Shown: in pieces, positions 36,094 to 44,510 of the stretch
Numbering within the stretch: the stretch's first letter is position 1
Layout: every line of letters begins with the position of its first letter
Assembly (NCBI GenBank): GCA_947165295.1
Contig: CAMUZU010000001.1
Location: 1 to 64,000 of the forward strand
Origin: an uncultured Selenomonadales bacterium
GTDB taxonomy: Bacteria; Bacillota; Negativicutes; Selenomonadales; Selenomonadaceae
DNA: 64,000 nt
Reading direction: 5' to 3'
Notes under the pieces: model-generated
Databases searched by the model: none
Told to the model about the DNA's origin: nothing
The model's input: only the letters and a program-made list of their open reading frames with translations
Made by a program: the position numbers and the translations under genes

Positions 36094-37692
36094 GTGGCAA
36101 CAACCAAACTGTTTCGAGTCGTCGCCTGCCTGCTTGCGATAATCTTCGTGTGCACGGCGGGCGTCTGCTCGGCGAAAAAGAAAGTCGGCAAAGAAAAAAT
36201 TCTCTACATCCCGCACGACAACCGCCCGATTGTTCACAAGCAAACCGTCGAAGTTTTGCAGAAGGCGGGCTATGAAGTCGTGTCGCCGCCCGATGAATTT
36301 TTAGGCGGACGCGAAAATCTCGGTGACCCCGATTTACTTTGGGACTGGCTCAACCGTAACGCGAAGAAAGATATTAAGGCGGCTGTCATTTCGTCGGACG
36401 CGTTGCTTTACGGCAGCTTAGTCGGTTCGCGCAAACACGACTTCGACGGCGACGAAATTCTTGCACGGGCGGACTTGTTCACGGAGTTTCGCAAGCGTCA
36501 CAAAAAAATTCCGCTGTACGTCTTCGGTTCGATTATGCGCACGCCGCGCACGGGTCTTGCTTCGGGCTACGAGGAGCCGGACTATTATCGCTACTACGGC
36601 ACGAACATTTTCCGCTTGACCGAGCTTATGGACAAAAACGAAACCGAAGGTCTCACGCCGCGTGAAGTCAAAGAAGTCAACTTCCTGCAACGGCTGATTC
36701 CCGCACGTGCTATTGAAGACTGGATGAGTCGCCGCGAAAAAAATTTCAACGCGAACAAAATGCTCATTGACTGCGCACGCAACAAGACATTCGATTATCT
36801 GTTGCTTGGACGCGACGACAACGCGCCTTATTCGCAGACGCACAACGAAGGTCGCAAGCTGTTGACTTACGGCGCGGGCATCAAAACTTACCAGACAACT
36901 TCCGGCATTGACGAAATGGGTCTTGTGCTTTTGACGCGAGCTGTTAATGAACGCACGAAGAACGAGCCGAAAGTTTTCGTCAAGTACAACTGGGGACGCG
37001 GCGCGCTGACGATTCCCTCTTACGCCGACGAAACGATTGACGATTCGATTCGCGGGACGATTAAGGCGACGGGCGCAACTTTGGTCGACGACGAACGCAA
37101 CGCCGATTTCGTCATGGCGGTCAACACAAACCCCGACGGCTTGACTTTCGAGGCGGACAGCAACGTCAACACCCGCAACGATCGCGGCGGCACGAAATAT
37201 TTCGCGGACTTGGTTTCCGATTACGTCGACGGCGGCAAGAAAGTTATCGTCGCGGACGTCGCCTTTGCCAACGGTGCCGACAACGCGTTAATGGACGAAC
37301 TCAAACGTCGCGCTCTGCTGTTCAAGCTCACGGCTTACGGCGGCTGGAACACGGCGACGAACTCAAGCGGCTTCGCGCTGTCGACGGGCATTCTGTCAAA
37401 GCGCATGACCGACGCGCAGGTTGACGAGCTGTTACTTCGCAGATACCTGGACGATTGGGCTTATCAGTCGAACGTGCGCAAGTCTCTGTCGGCTCAACTT
37501 GATTGGATTGCGGGCGACGGGCGTTATGAAACTCTCGACGGCAAACGCGACGCGGCTTGCGAAGATTGCGCGCAGTTGCTCAAGTTCTTCGCGACGCACA
37601 ACTTGCCCGCGTTCACCGGCCGCGACAATCTGCGCGTCAAGTTTCCGTGGAACCGCATGTTTGAGGCCGACATTTATTTGAACGGGAGGTGA
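36094..37692 (+). CDS. DUF4127 secreted protein
   Basis: 532 residues from a GTG at 36094. It has a signal peptide ending near VCSAKKK, then ILYIPHDNRPIVHKQTVEVL, DALLYGSLVGSRKH, LLGRDDNAPYSQTHNEG and NTATNSSGFALSTGI. These are hallmark segments of DUF4127, a family of uncharacterised exported proteins in Firmicutes. It may bind or hydrolyse a ligand in the envelope; no catalytic site is established. It is 4 bp upstream of an M23 peptidase gene and probably co-transcribed. Confidence 0.83.
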   Translation: MATTKLFRVVACLLAIIFVCTAGVCSAKKKVGKEKILYIPHDNRPIVHKQTVEVLQKAGYEVVSPPDEFLGGRENLGDPDLLWDWLNRNAKKDIKAAVISSDALLYGSLVGSRKHDFDGDEILARADLFTEFRKRHKKIPLYVFGSIMRTPRTGLASGYEEPDYYRYYGTNIFRLTELMDKNETEGLTPREVKEVNFLQRLIPARAIEDWMSRREKNFNANKMLIDCARNKTFDYLLLGRDDNAPYSQTHNEGRKLLTYGAGIKTYQTTSGIDEMGLVLLTRAVNERTKNEPKVFVKYNWGRGALTIPSYADETIDDSIRGTIKATGATLVDDERNADFVMAVNTNPDGLTFEADSNVNTRNDRGGTKYFADLVSDYVDGGKKVIVADVAFANGADNALMDELKRRALLFKLTAYGGWNTATNSSGFALSTGILSKRMTDAQVDELLLRRYLDDWAYQSNVRKSLSAQLDWIAGDGRYETLDGKRDAACEDCAQLLKFFATHNLPAFTGRDNLRVKFPWNRMFEADIYLNGR

Positions 37693-37696
37693 CCCG

Positions 37697-38953
37697 ATGT
37701 CCGACGACAAAACTTCCAAACCCGACGACAAAACTTCCAAACCTGACGAAAAGACTTCAAAGCTCGACGACAAAACTTCCAAACCTGCGAAGGTCGAAAC
37801 TTACACGATAACCATTGCGGGCGGCTCACGTGACCGCGTCGTCAAGCTGTCGTCGAAGATGTTTCGACTTGGCGTGGCGTCGCTCATGGTCGCGGGCGGC
37901 TTACTGTTGGCAACAAGTGCGTGGACATTTTACAGCGCACTCAGAATGCAACGTGACGCGGCGACGATTCGCGAAGTCGAACAGGCGTCCGAACTTCGAC
38001 AGGAACAGCTTTTGACGCTCTCGAAGAAAGCCGCCACGTTAAGCGAAACGATTCAAAATCTCACGCGGCAGGAACAGGAACTGCGCATTCAAGCCGGACT
38101 CAACCCGATTAAAGACGAAACGCAACCGACCGAATCACCCGCAGAAACTCCGCCCGCCGAGTCGACGGAAGCTCAACCCGCGTCAACCGAATCAACCGAA
38201 ACTCAACCGACGGACGCTCAACCTGCCGCCGAAACTTCCGACGGCGAACACAACGGGCAAGGCGGCCCCGTCGGCGAACTGGAACTTGCCGAAGTGTCCG
38301 AGGCTCTCGACATGCTGGAGGCGAAAGTCAACACACGCCGCGAAAGTTTGGACGACTTCCAAAGCGAACTCAAACAGCGTCGCGAACAAATGGCTGTCGG
38401 TGCACGTGTCGCAAGCGGTTACACGCCCGGCAGCGGCTCGACGAGTTTTGTGCCGAGCGGAGTTGAATACGATTTCGCGAACGGTTTGCCGATAATTCCC
38501 GCGGCAGGTTCAATTCCCGCGCCGGGGTCGTTCCCGTTTGACCCAAGTCTTGTCGGCGGCAGCGGTGCGGCTGATTCGCATATTCCGTCAATTTGGCCGA
38601 CTACGGGCGAAGTCACGTCGCCTTACGGTTTGCGTTGGGGCGGCACGGACTTTCACCCGGGCATGGACATTGCCAACGACATGGGCACGCCGATTGTCGC
38701 AACCGCCGACGGCGTTGTCGATTACGCGGGCTGGAATTCGGGCGGCTACGGCAACATGGTCGACATCGATCACGGCAACGGCATCATGACGCGCTACGGG
38801 CACGCTTCGCAAGTCGTCGTTACGACAGGTCAACACGTCAAGCGCGGGCAACTTATAGCTTACATGGGCTCGACGGGCTTCTCGACGGGGCCGCACGTTC
38901 ACTACGAAGTTCACGTAAACGGCAACCGCGTCAACCCGATAAGTTACTTATAA
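37697..38953 (+). CDS. Membrane-anchored M23 metallopeptidase
   Basis: 418 residues. A cytoplasmic tail of four 7-residue repeats (DDKTSKP or variants, residues 3-30) comes first, then one membrane segment (LGVASLMVAGGLLLATSAW), a coiled coil, a Thr/Glu/Pro-rich linker (repeats like TESTETQPTD), another short coiled coil, and a C-terminal peptidase domain with FHPGMDIAND and HVHYEVH (zinc ligands). Such enzymes cut peptidoglycan cross-bridges or activate amidases. ATG at 37697 after GGGAGGTGA. Confidence 0.9.
   Translation: MSDDKTSKPDDKTSKPDEKTSKLDDKTSKPAKVETYTITIAGGSRDRVVKLSSKMFRLGVASLMVAGGLLLATSAWTFYSALRMQRDAATIREVEQASELRQEQLLTLSKKAATLSETIQNLTRQEQELRIQAGLNPIKDETQPTESPAETPPAESTEAQPASTESTETQPTDAQPAAETSDGEHNGQGGPVGELELAEVSEALDMLEAKVNTRRESLDDFQSELKQRREQMAVGARVASGYTPGSGSTSFVPSGVEYDFANGLPIIPAAGSIPAPGSFPFDPSLVGGSGAADSHIPSIWPTTGEVTSPYGLRWGGTDFHPGMDIANDMGTPIVATADGVVDYAGWNSGGYGNMVDIDHGNGIMTRYGHASQVVVTTGQHVKRGQLIAYMGSTGFSTGPHVHYEVHVNGNRVNPISYL
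37700..37787 (+). repeat. Four 21-bp tandem repeats inside the M23 gene
   Basis: Units of the form GACGACAAAACTTCCAAACC, one per 7 codons. The unit length is a multiple of three, so gain or loss of a unit keeps the frame and changes only the length of the cytoplasmic tail. Confidence 0.8.
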
Positions 38954-38965
38954 GGAGGTCACGCC

Positions 38966-40090
38966 TTGAAGAATTTCGTCAAGCTTATCGAACAAGTTCA
39001 CGCACAACGTTACATGAAAGTTTTGACCGAAATTGTAACGAAACAAATTCCCGTCGCTTTTCTGTCGATTGAGTCAACCGCTAAAGCCGTCGCCGCCGTC
39101 AAAGACCTTCGCTCGCAAGGGTTGAACGTCACGCTATTAATCATGACGTTTGATCCGTGCGACGAGGAGGACTTCGACGTTGTCAACCTGGACGCGGCAA
39201 AGACAATTTATCCGCAACCCGAATACATCTTCACCAACGGACCGTTTGCGCCGCGTGTCGCGCTGAAAAATTTTCCCGCCTCGAAAGTCATCAGCTTGAA
39301 TGGCAACACTGACGCGGAATACGAAGCTTTCATGACACACCTTGACGACTTGCGCGAAGTTTACGAATCGCTGATTGACGAAGTGTCGCGCAAAACTTTC
39401 TGCGGCTATTGGCTCGGCAGAATTTCCAATCGCGTCGGCGAAATTGTTTACTCGAACGCGGAGCATTACCTGACTGACGGCTTTATTCCCGACGCGGGCG
39501 CGGTTGTCATTGACGGCGGAGTTTTCGACGGCGGCACGGCAAAGATTTTCGCGCAGATGGGTTATCGAGTTTACGGCTTTGAAATTGACAGGCTCAGTTA
39601 CGAATCTGTCCGCGAAAAGTTCAAGGATATGTTCGTCGTCGAAAATGTCGGTCTTGGCTCGTACAAGCACGAAATGCGTTGCACTCCTGCGGGACGCAGC
39701 GACAACTGCTTGAGCGACGACGGTACCGAAACCGTTCAAGTAACGACGCTTGACGCTTATGTTCGCGAAAAAAATTTGCCGCGTGTCGACTTTATCAAGC
39801 TCGACGTGGAAGGTGCCGAACTCGACGTGCTTAAAGGCGCGGTGACTTCAATCGCACGTTTCAAGCCGATTCTTGCCCTCAGCGCATATCACAAGTTTGA
39901 CGACTTCTGGACGCTTATGAACTTCGTCAAGTCAATAAGACCCGATTACGAATTCGCTCTGCGTCAATCGTTCGACTCGTATGAAGACTTGCCGTCTGCC
40001 TTCACGCAAGATATTTTAATCGAACTTGACGAGTTGGGCTTGGAACCTGACACGCGCTGGTTCGGCGAATGCGTTCTGTTCGCCAGATAA
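38966..40090 (+). CDS. FkbM-family methyltransferase, copy 1
   Basis: 374 residues from a TTG at 38966 behind AAGGAGG. The C-terminal half is a SAM-dependent methyltransferase of the FkbM type: VVIDGGVFDGGTAKIFAQMG (motif I), VDFIKLDVEGAELDVLKG (motif with the FkbM-typical DVEG). The N-terminal ~150 residues (FVKLIEQVHAQRYMKVL) form a separate domain shared with the next gene. Such enzymes O-methylate sugars of surface polysaccharides. Its downstream paralogue starts 23 bp later. Confidence 0.85.
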   Translation: MKNFVKLIEQVHAQRYMKVLTEIVTKQIPVAFLSIESTAKAVAAVKDLRSQGLNVTLLIMTFDPCDEEDFDVVNLDAAKTIYPQPEYIFTNGPFAPRVALKNFPASKVISLNGNTDAEYEAFMTHLDDLREVYESLIDEVSRKTFCGYWLGRISNRVGEIVYSNAEHYLTDGFIPDAGAVVIDGGVFDGGTAKIFAQMGYRVYGFEIDRLSYESVREKFKDMFVVENVGLGSYKHEMRCTPAGRSDNCLSDDGTETVQVTTLDAYVREKNLPRVDFIKLDVEGAELDVLKGAVTSIARFKPILALSAYHKFDDFWTLMNFVKSIRPDYEFALRQSFDSYEDLPSAFTQDILIELDELGLEPDTRWFGECVLFAR

Positions 40091-40113
40091 ATTATCTGTA
40101 AGGAGGTCACGCT

Positions 40114-41255
40114 TTGAAAAATTTCGTCAAACTCATCAAACAAGTTCACGCGGAAAGATTTTCCGTCGTCATGAACAAAATCGTCACGAAAAAAATTCCC
40201 GTCGCGTTCCTGTCAATCACGCCGATTGCTCAAGCCGTCGAGGCAACGAAAAATCTTCGCGCTCAGGGTTTGAACATCACAACACTTTTCGTCGCAGACA
40301 ACACCCCCCCCCGAACGATTTAGAATTTGACGTCGTTCACGTGAGCGACGCCGTGCAGATTTATCCGCAACCCGAATTTGTTTTCGTCAGCAACTTTGAG
40401 AGCGCAAGTTTCGTAAAAAAATTCTTGAGTCAGAGCAAAATCGTTTTTCCCAGGCCTTTGCGCGGTTTGGACAGCGAAAACATTTACGAAATCTTCATGG
40501 CGCACCTTGACGACTTGCAGGAAGTCTACGAGTCGCTCATTGACGAGGAGTCCCGCAAAACTTTCTGCGGCTATTGGCTCGGAAACATTGCAAATCAAAT
40601 CGGTGAAATTGTTCCCGCCGACACGCCGCATTATTTCTTGACGGGCTTCAATCCGAAACCCGGAGACATTTTTATCGACGGCGGCTGTTACGACGGCTGG
40701 ACTGCCGCGCAATTCGCAGCGCTCGGTTGCAAGGTTTACAGTTTTGAAATGAACAAGACGAATTTCGAGTTGGCAAGCAAAGTCGCCGAAGAAAAAAATT
40801 TTGTCCTGGAAAATCTCGGACTGGGTTCCTTCAAGCACGAATCGCGCTACATAGATTCCAAAGCTGCAAGCCGACTGGATCCGAACGGTGCCGACACAAC
40901 GACAATCACGACGCTTGATTCTTACGTCCGCGAAAAAAATTTGCCGCGTGTCGATTACATCAAGCTCGACGTTGAAGGCGCCGAACTCGACGTGCTCAAA
41001 GGCGCGACGATAAGTATTTCGTGCTTCAAGCCGACTCTTGCAATAAGCGCGTACCACAAGTTCGACGACTTTTGGACGCTGATGAATTTCGTCAAGTCGA
41101 TTCGCCCCGATTACGAATTCGCCATGCGCCAGTATCCGACATCTTACGAAAGCTTGCCAAATGCATTTGACGGCGGCCTGAAATATTTCTTCGACTCTTT
41201 CGGACTGGATTGCACATATCCGAATTACGAGGAATGCGTACTGTTCGCCCGATAA
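40114..41255 (+). CDS. FkbM-family methyltransferase, copy 2, phase-variable and off here
   Basis: The reading frame starts at a TTG at 40114 behind AAGGAGG and breaks at a run of nine C (40304-40312), stopping at 40323. The rest of the protein (DLEFDVVHVSDAVQIYPQPE to EECVLFAR) continues in another frame. C10 or C7 would restore a 380-residue protein like copy 1, with FIDGGCYDGWTAAQFAALG and VDYIKLDVEGAELDVLKG. Everything after the tract is intact. A homopolymer of this length slips during replication, so this is most simply a switchable gene in its off state. A sequencing error in the tract is the alternative. Confidence 0.8.
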
Positions 41256-41351
41256 AATTTTGCGACGACGTGTCGACAACCGCTCCGGATTCGTTACGCG
41301 AACAAAAATTTTCGTTGACAAAACCTTTCGCCTTGACTTATCGTTGAGGCG

Positions 41352-41415
41352 GTCGCTTTAAAAGCGACGGAACAGTTTTCGCGATTAACGTTGTCGACAT
41401 TCCGACGTTGTCGCC
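41352..41415 (+). repeat. Repeat B, copy B3
   Basis: It has the palindrome GTCGCTTTAAAAGCGAC, then GGAACAG, TTTTCGCG, and ends in TTGTCGCC next to GCGAAC, the same layout as B1. It is enclosed by the duplicated promoter segment. Confidence 0.85.
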
Positions 41416-41430
41416 GCGAACAAAAAATCG

Positions 41431-41460
41431 TTGACAAAACATTTCGCCTTGACGTATGGT
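41431..41460 (+). promoter_or_regulatory. Promoter of the ROK-met operon (proximal copy)
   Basis: TTGACA (41431-41436), 18 bp spacer, TATGGT (41455-41460). The duplicated distal version is TTGACA (41315-41320), 18 bp, TATCGT (41339-41344). Confidence 0.6.
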
Positions 41461-41492
41461 TGAGGCGAATTTTTCTTTGAGGAGGTCATCAC

Positions 41493-42386
41493 GTGAAAAA
41501 GTTTCTGGCGATTGACGTCGGCGGCACGTTCATCAAGTTTGCCGTCATGAGCGGTGTGCGTGCGTTCAAGATTGTCAAGCAAGACAAAATCCCGACGCCG
41601 AAAGAAAGTCACGAAAAATTTCTCGGCGCGCTTGTCGACATCTTCAACGCCAACAACGACGTCGCAGGCATTGCACTTGCCATGCCCGGCTTGATTGACA
41701 CCGAAAAAGGCATTTGCGTTTCAAGCGGCGCGCTCGACTTCAGCAACGGTCATTGCATTGCCGAAGAGTTGCAGAACGCGTGCGGCGTGCCCGTCACCGT
41801 CGACAACGACGCCAAATGTGCGGCTTTGGCGGAAGTCAAGTCGGGCTGTCTCGTCGACGTGAAGGACGCCTTCGTTTTGGTTTTCGGGACGGCTGTCGGC
41901 GGCGCGTTCGTGCACAATCGGGAAGTTTATCGCGGCTCGCATTTCTGCGCGGGCGAAGTTTCTTACACGCTCAAAACCAACCAATCTGTCATGAGCGAAA
42001 AAAATTTTTACGCCAGCGAAATCAGTGCGTCGGTCTTCCAAAAAACCTGCGCGAAGATTTTAAACATGCCCGTCGAAGACGTCACGGGCGAAATGATTTT
42101 CGACCTGATTGACGAAAACGATGACGAAATGCTCGACGCGCTGTACAAGTTCGCTCACGGCGTCGCGGTGAAAATTTTTAATCTGCAAATGCTGTTCGAC
42201 CCAGAACGTTTCGCGCTCGGCGGCGGAATAAGTCAGCGACAAAGTTTTATCGACGCCGTCAACGACGAACTCGCCGCGTTGTTCGAAAAAGCACCCGAAT
42301 TTTTGCCGCGCCCGCAAGTCGTCGCCTGCAAGTATCACAACGACGCAAACTTGTTCGGCGCGCTGTACCGTCATTTAAGGAAGTGA
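41493..42386 (+). CDS. ROK-family sugar kinase
   Basis: 297 residues from a GTG at 41493 after GAGGAGG. The ATP-binding loop is AIDVGGTFIKFAV, the catalytic Asp is in TVDNDAKCAALAE, and FGTAVGGAFV is the second phosphate loop. The Cys-rich zinc motif of many ROK proteins is absent; GSHFCAGEVSY stands in the equivalent place. It probably phosphorylates a hexose or amino sugar, but the substrate cannot be read from the sequence. The stop overlaps the metN start (GTGA), so it heads the metN operon. Confidence 0.88.
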   Translation: MKKFLAIDVGGTFIKFAVMSGVRAFKIVKQDKIPTPKESHEKFLGALVDIFNANNDVAGIALAMPGLIDTEKGICVSSGALDFSNGHCIAEELQNACGVPVTVDNDAKCAALAEVKSGCLVDVKDAFVLVFGTAVGGAFVHNREVYRGSHFCAGEVSYTLKTNQSVMSEKNFYASEISASVFQKTCAKILNMPVEDVTGEMIFDLIDENDDEMLDALYKFAHGVAVKIFNLQMLFDPERFALGGGISQRQSFIDAVNDELAALFEKAPEFLPRPQVVACKYHNDANLFGALYRHLRK

Positions 42387-43441
42387 AACGTTTGATTAAG
42401 CTTATCGGCATCGAAAAAATTTACGACAGTCCGTCGGGCAAAGTCCACGCGCTTAAAGGCATTGACTTGGACATTGCTCGCGGCGAAATTTACGGCATTA
42501 TCGGCTTGTCGGGCGCGGGCAAGTCAACGCTCGTGCGCTGTATCAACATGCTTGAACGACCGACCGCGGGAAAAGTTTTCGTCGACGGGCAAGACATGAC
42601 CGCTTTGACTGATTCGGAACTTCGGGCGGCGCGAAAAAATATCGGCATGATCTTTCAGCACTTCAACCTGTTAAGTTCGGCGACGGTTTACGACAACATT
42701 GCCTTCCCGCTGAAACTGTCGAACACGCCCGACGACGTTATCGAAAAAAAAGTTCGCCCGCTGCTTGAACTCGTCGGCTTGAGCGACAAAGCCAACCAAT
42801 ATCCGTCGCAACTGTCGGGCGGACAAAAACAGCGCGTCGGCATTGCCCGTGCGTTGGCAAGCGACCCGAAAGTTCTTTTGTGCGACGAAGCAACTTCCGC
42901 GCTTGACCCGCAGACGACGAAATCAATCCTCGACCTGATTCGCGTCATCAATAAAAATTTGTCGCTGACCGTCGTCGTCATCACGCACGAAATGCAGGTT
43001 ATCAAGGAACTGTGCGACAAAGTTGCGGTGATAAGCGACGGCGTCATTGCGGAGCGCGGCTCGGTTCTCGACGTGTTCACGCACCCGAAGCACCGAATCA
43101 CGAAGGAATTTATAAGCGTGCTGTTGTCGAACGCATTGCCCGCCGCGTTCCGTGGCAACGAAATTTCGCAGGACAGGACGCCCGACAGTTTGCTGTTGAT
43201 TCGGTTGATTTTTCTCGGCGACAGAGCCGACGACCCCGTACTTGCAAACATGATTCGCGCTGTACCCGTCGAATGCACGATGCTTTTCGGCAACCTGGAC
43301 GAAATTCACGGCGTGCCCTTCGGACGGTTCATTGTCGGCTTGAGCGGTTCGGACGACGCCATTAATGCCGCGCTGAAGTTTCTCGGCGGGCAAGATGTTC
43401 GCGTGGAGGTGATTGGTTATGTTAAACGCAATTCGATTTAA
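42383..43441 (+). CDS. metN: Methionine ABC importer ATPase
   Basis: 352 residues. Walker A is GLSGAGKSTL, the signature is QLSGGQKQRVGIARAL, Walker B is VLLCDEATSALDP, and the switch His is in ITHEMQV. A C-terminal NIL domain (LIRLIFLGDRADDPVLANMI) senses intracellular methionine. It supplies energy for methionine uptake with MetI. Between metN and metI lies a small secreted protein, and no MetQ-type binding protein is present here. The GTG start overlaps the ROK gene. Confidence 0.93.
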   Translation: MKRLIKLIGIEKIYDSPSGKVHALKGIDLDIARGEIYGIIGLSGAGKSTLVRCINMLERPTAGKVFVDGQDMTALTDSELRAARKNIGMIFQHFNLLSSATVYDNIAFPLKLSNTPDDVIEKKVRPLLELVGLSDKANQYPSQLSGGQKQRVGIARALASDPKVLLCDEATSALDPQTTKSILDLIRVINKNLSLTVVVITHEMQVIKELCDKVAVISDGVIAERGSVLDVFTHPKHRITKEFISVLLSNALPAAFRGNEISQDRTPDSLLLIRLIFLGDRADDPVLANMIRAVPVECTMLFGNLDEIHGVPFGRFIVGLSGSDDAINAALKFLGGQDVRVEVIGYVKRNSI

Positions 43442-43838
43442 GGCGGCAATAATTTTCGTCGCGTTCGTGCTCATGGTTCCGCAAATTGTCTTCGCGGCGG
43501 ACGTGCCCGACGTCAGACAAATTTCGTCAAGCATTGTGCTCAAGCAGGCTGTTCCCGCCGACGAAAATTCTGCGGGCTTTTACGAATATTTGTGCGAAGA
43601 CGACAACGCGACGCAGTATTTCAATCAATACGCGCAGTTGCTGATTTCCGCCGGCTTTGAAATTATCGAAGGCAGAGAGCCGGGCGAAGACATGATGATC
43701 TGGGGTCTCGTTCACCTCGGTAAAGATGTTCCCGTGTTTCAATTTAAACTTGACACGCCGGTTCACGTTTTGATTGAGCAGACGGGCTCGAAATTTCAAA
43801 TTCGGACGGCTCCCGGCATCACGTACGGCAACGAATAA
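43419..43838 (+). CDS. Small secreted protein between metN and metI
   Basis: 139 residues from an ATG at 43419 after GGAGGTGA, starting inside the end of metN. It has a clear signal peptide (FKAAIIFVAFVLMVPQIVFA), then a small mixed domain with DDNATQYFNQYAQLL and PVFQFKLDTPVHVLIEQTG. It has no similarity to MetQ that I can see and is half its size. Its position within a methionine transporter operon suggests a periplasmic accessory role; that is inference. Confidence 0.75.
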   Translation: MLNAIRFKAAIIFVAFVLMVPQIVFAADVPDVRQISSSIVLKQAVPADENSAGFYEYLCEDDNATQYFNQYAQLLISAGFEIIEGREPGEDMMIWGLVHLGKDVPVFQFKLDTPVHVLIEQTGSKFQIRTAPGITYGNE

Positions 43839-43859
43839 ATTTTCGGCAGGTGAATTTTA

Positions 43860-44510
43860 TTGGCAGACATAATCCCGCTGTTGACCAAAGCACTCGGCGA
43901 AACAATTTACATGGTCGTCGTGTCAATGGCTATCGCGTCGGCAATCGGCGTGCCGCTGGGAGTTTTGTTGCACACGACGGCGAAAGGTCAGATACTCGAA
44001 AACGTCATCATCAATCAAACGGTCGGCTCGGTCGTCAACGCCGTGCGCTCGATACCGTTTATAATCTTGATGGTTGCAATTATCCCGTTGACGCGCTTGC
44101 TTGTCGGCTCGGCAATCGGCACCACGGCGGCTATCGTCCCGCTGGTTATCGCGTCGATACCGTTTATCGGGCGGCAAGTCGAAACGTCGCTTAAAGAAGT
44201 CCCCGCAGGTCTCGTCGAAGCGGCTGAAGCAATGGGCGCAACTCCCGCGCAGATTATCACACGTGTTCTGTTGCCCGAAGCAATGCCCGGTATCGTCGCG
44301 CAGTTGACCACGGTAATTATCGCGCTCGTCGGCGAATCGGCAATGGCGGGCGCAATCGGCGGCGGCGGTCTCGGCGACTTGGCAATTCGTTACGGCTATC
44401 AACGGTTCCGCCCCGAAGTCATGTTGGCAACCGTCGTCGTGCTGATTGTTTTGGTTCAGCTCGTGCAACTTGCGGGCAACACGCTGGCGAAGCGTCTCGA
44501 CAAAAGATGA
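43860..44510 (+). CDS. metI: Methionine ABC importer permease
   Basis: 216 residues from a TTG at 43860 after GCAGGTGA. It has five hydrophobic segments and the coupling motif EAAEAMGATPAQIITRVLLPEAMP of binding-protein-dependent permeases. ETIYMVVVSMAIASAIGVPLG at the N-terminus and IGGGGLGDLAIRYGYQRF near the C-terminus are typical for MetI. Its stop overlaps the next gene's start by 4 bp (ATGA). Confidence 0.9.
   Translation: MADIIPLLTKALGETIYMVVVSMAIASAIGVPLGVLLHTTAKGQILENVIINQTVGSVVNAVRSIPFIILMVAIIPLTRLLVGSAIGTTAAIVPLVIASIPFIGRQVETSLKEVPAGLVEAAEAMGATPAQIITRVLLPEAMPGIVAQLTTVIIALVGESAMAGAIGGGGLGDLAIRYGYQRFRPEVMLATVVVLIVLVQLVQLAGNTLAKRLDKR

Larger units (their letters stand above)
41298..41467. 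repeat. Duplicated promoter segment (about 53 bp) enclosing repeat B3
   Basis: 41298-41351 and 41416-41467 are the same sequence with a small indel and a few changes. Each contains TTGACA, 18 bp, and a TAT-type -10, so the promoter of the ROK gene is doubled. Confidence 0.85.
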
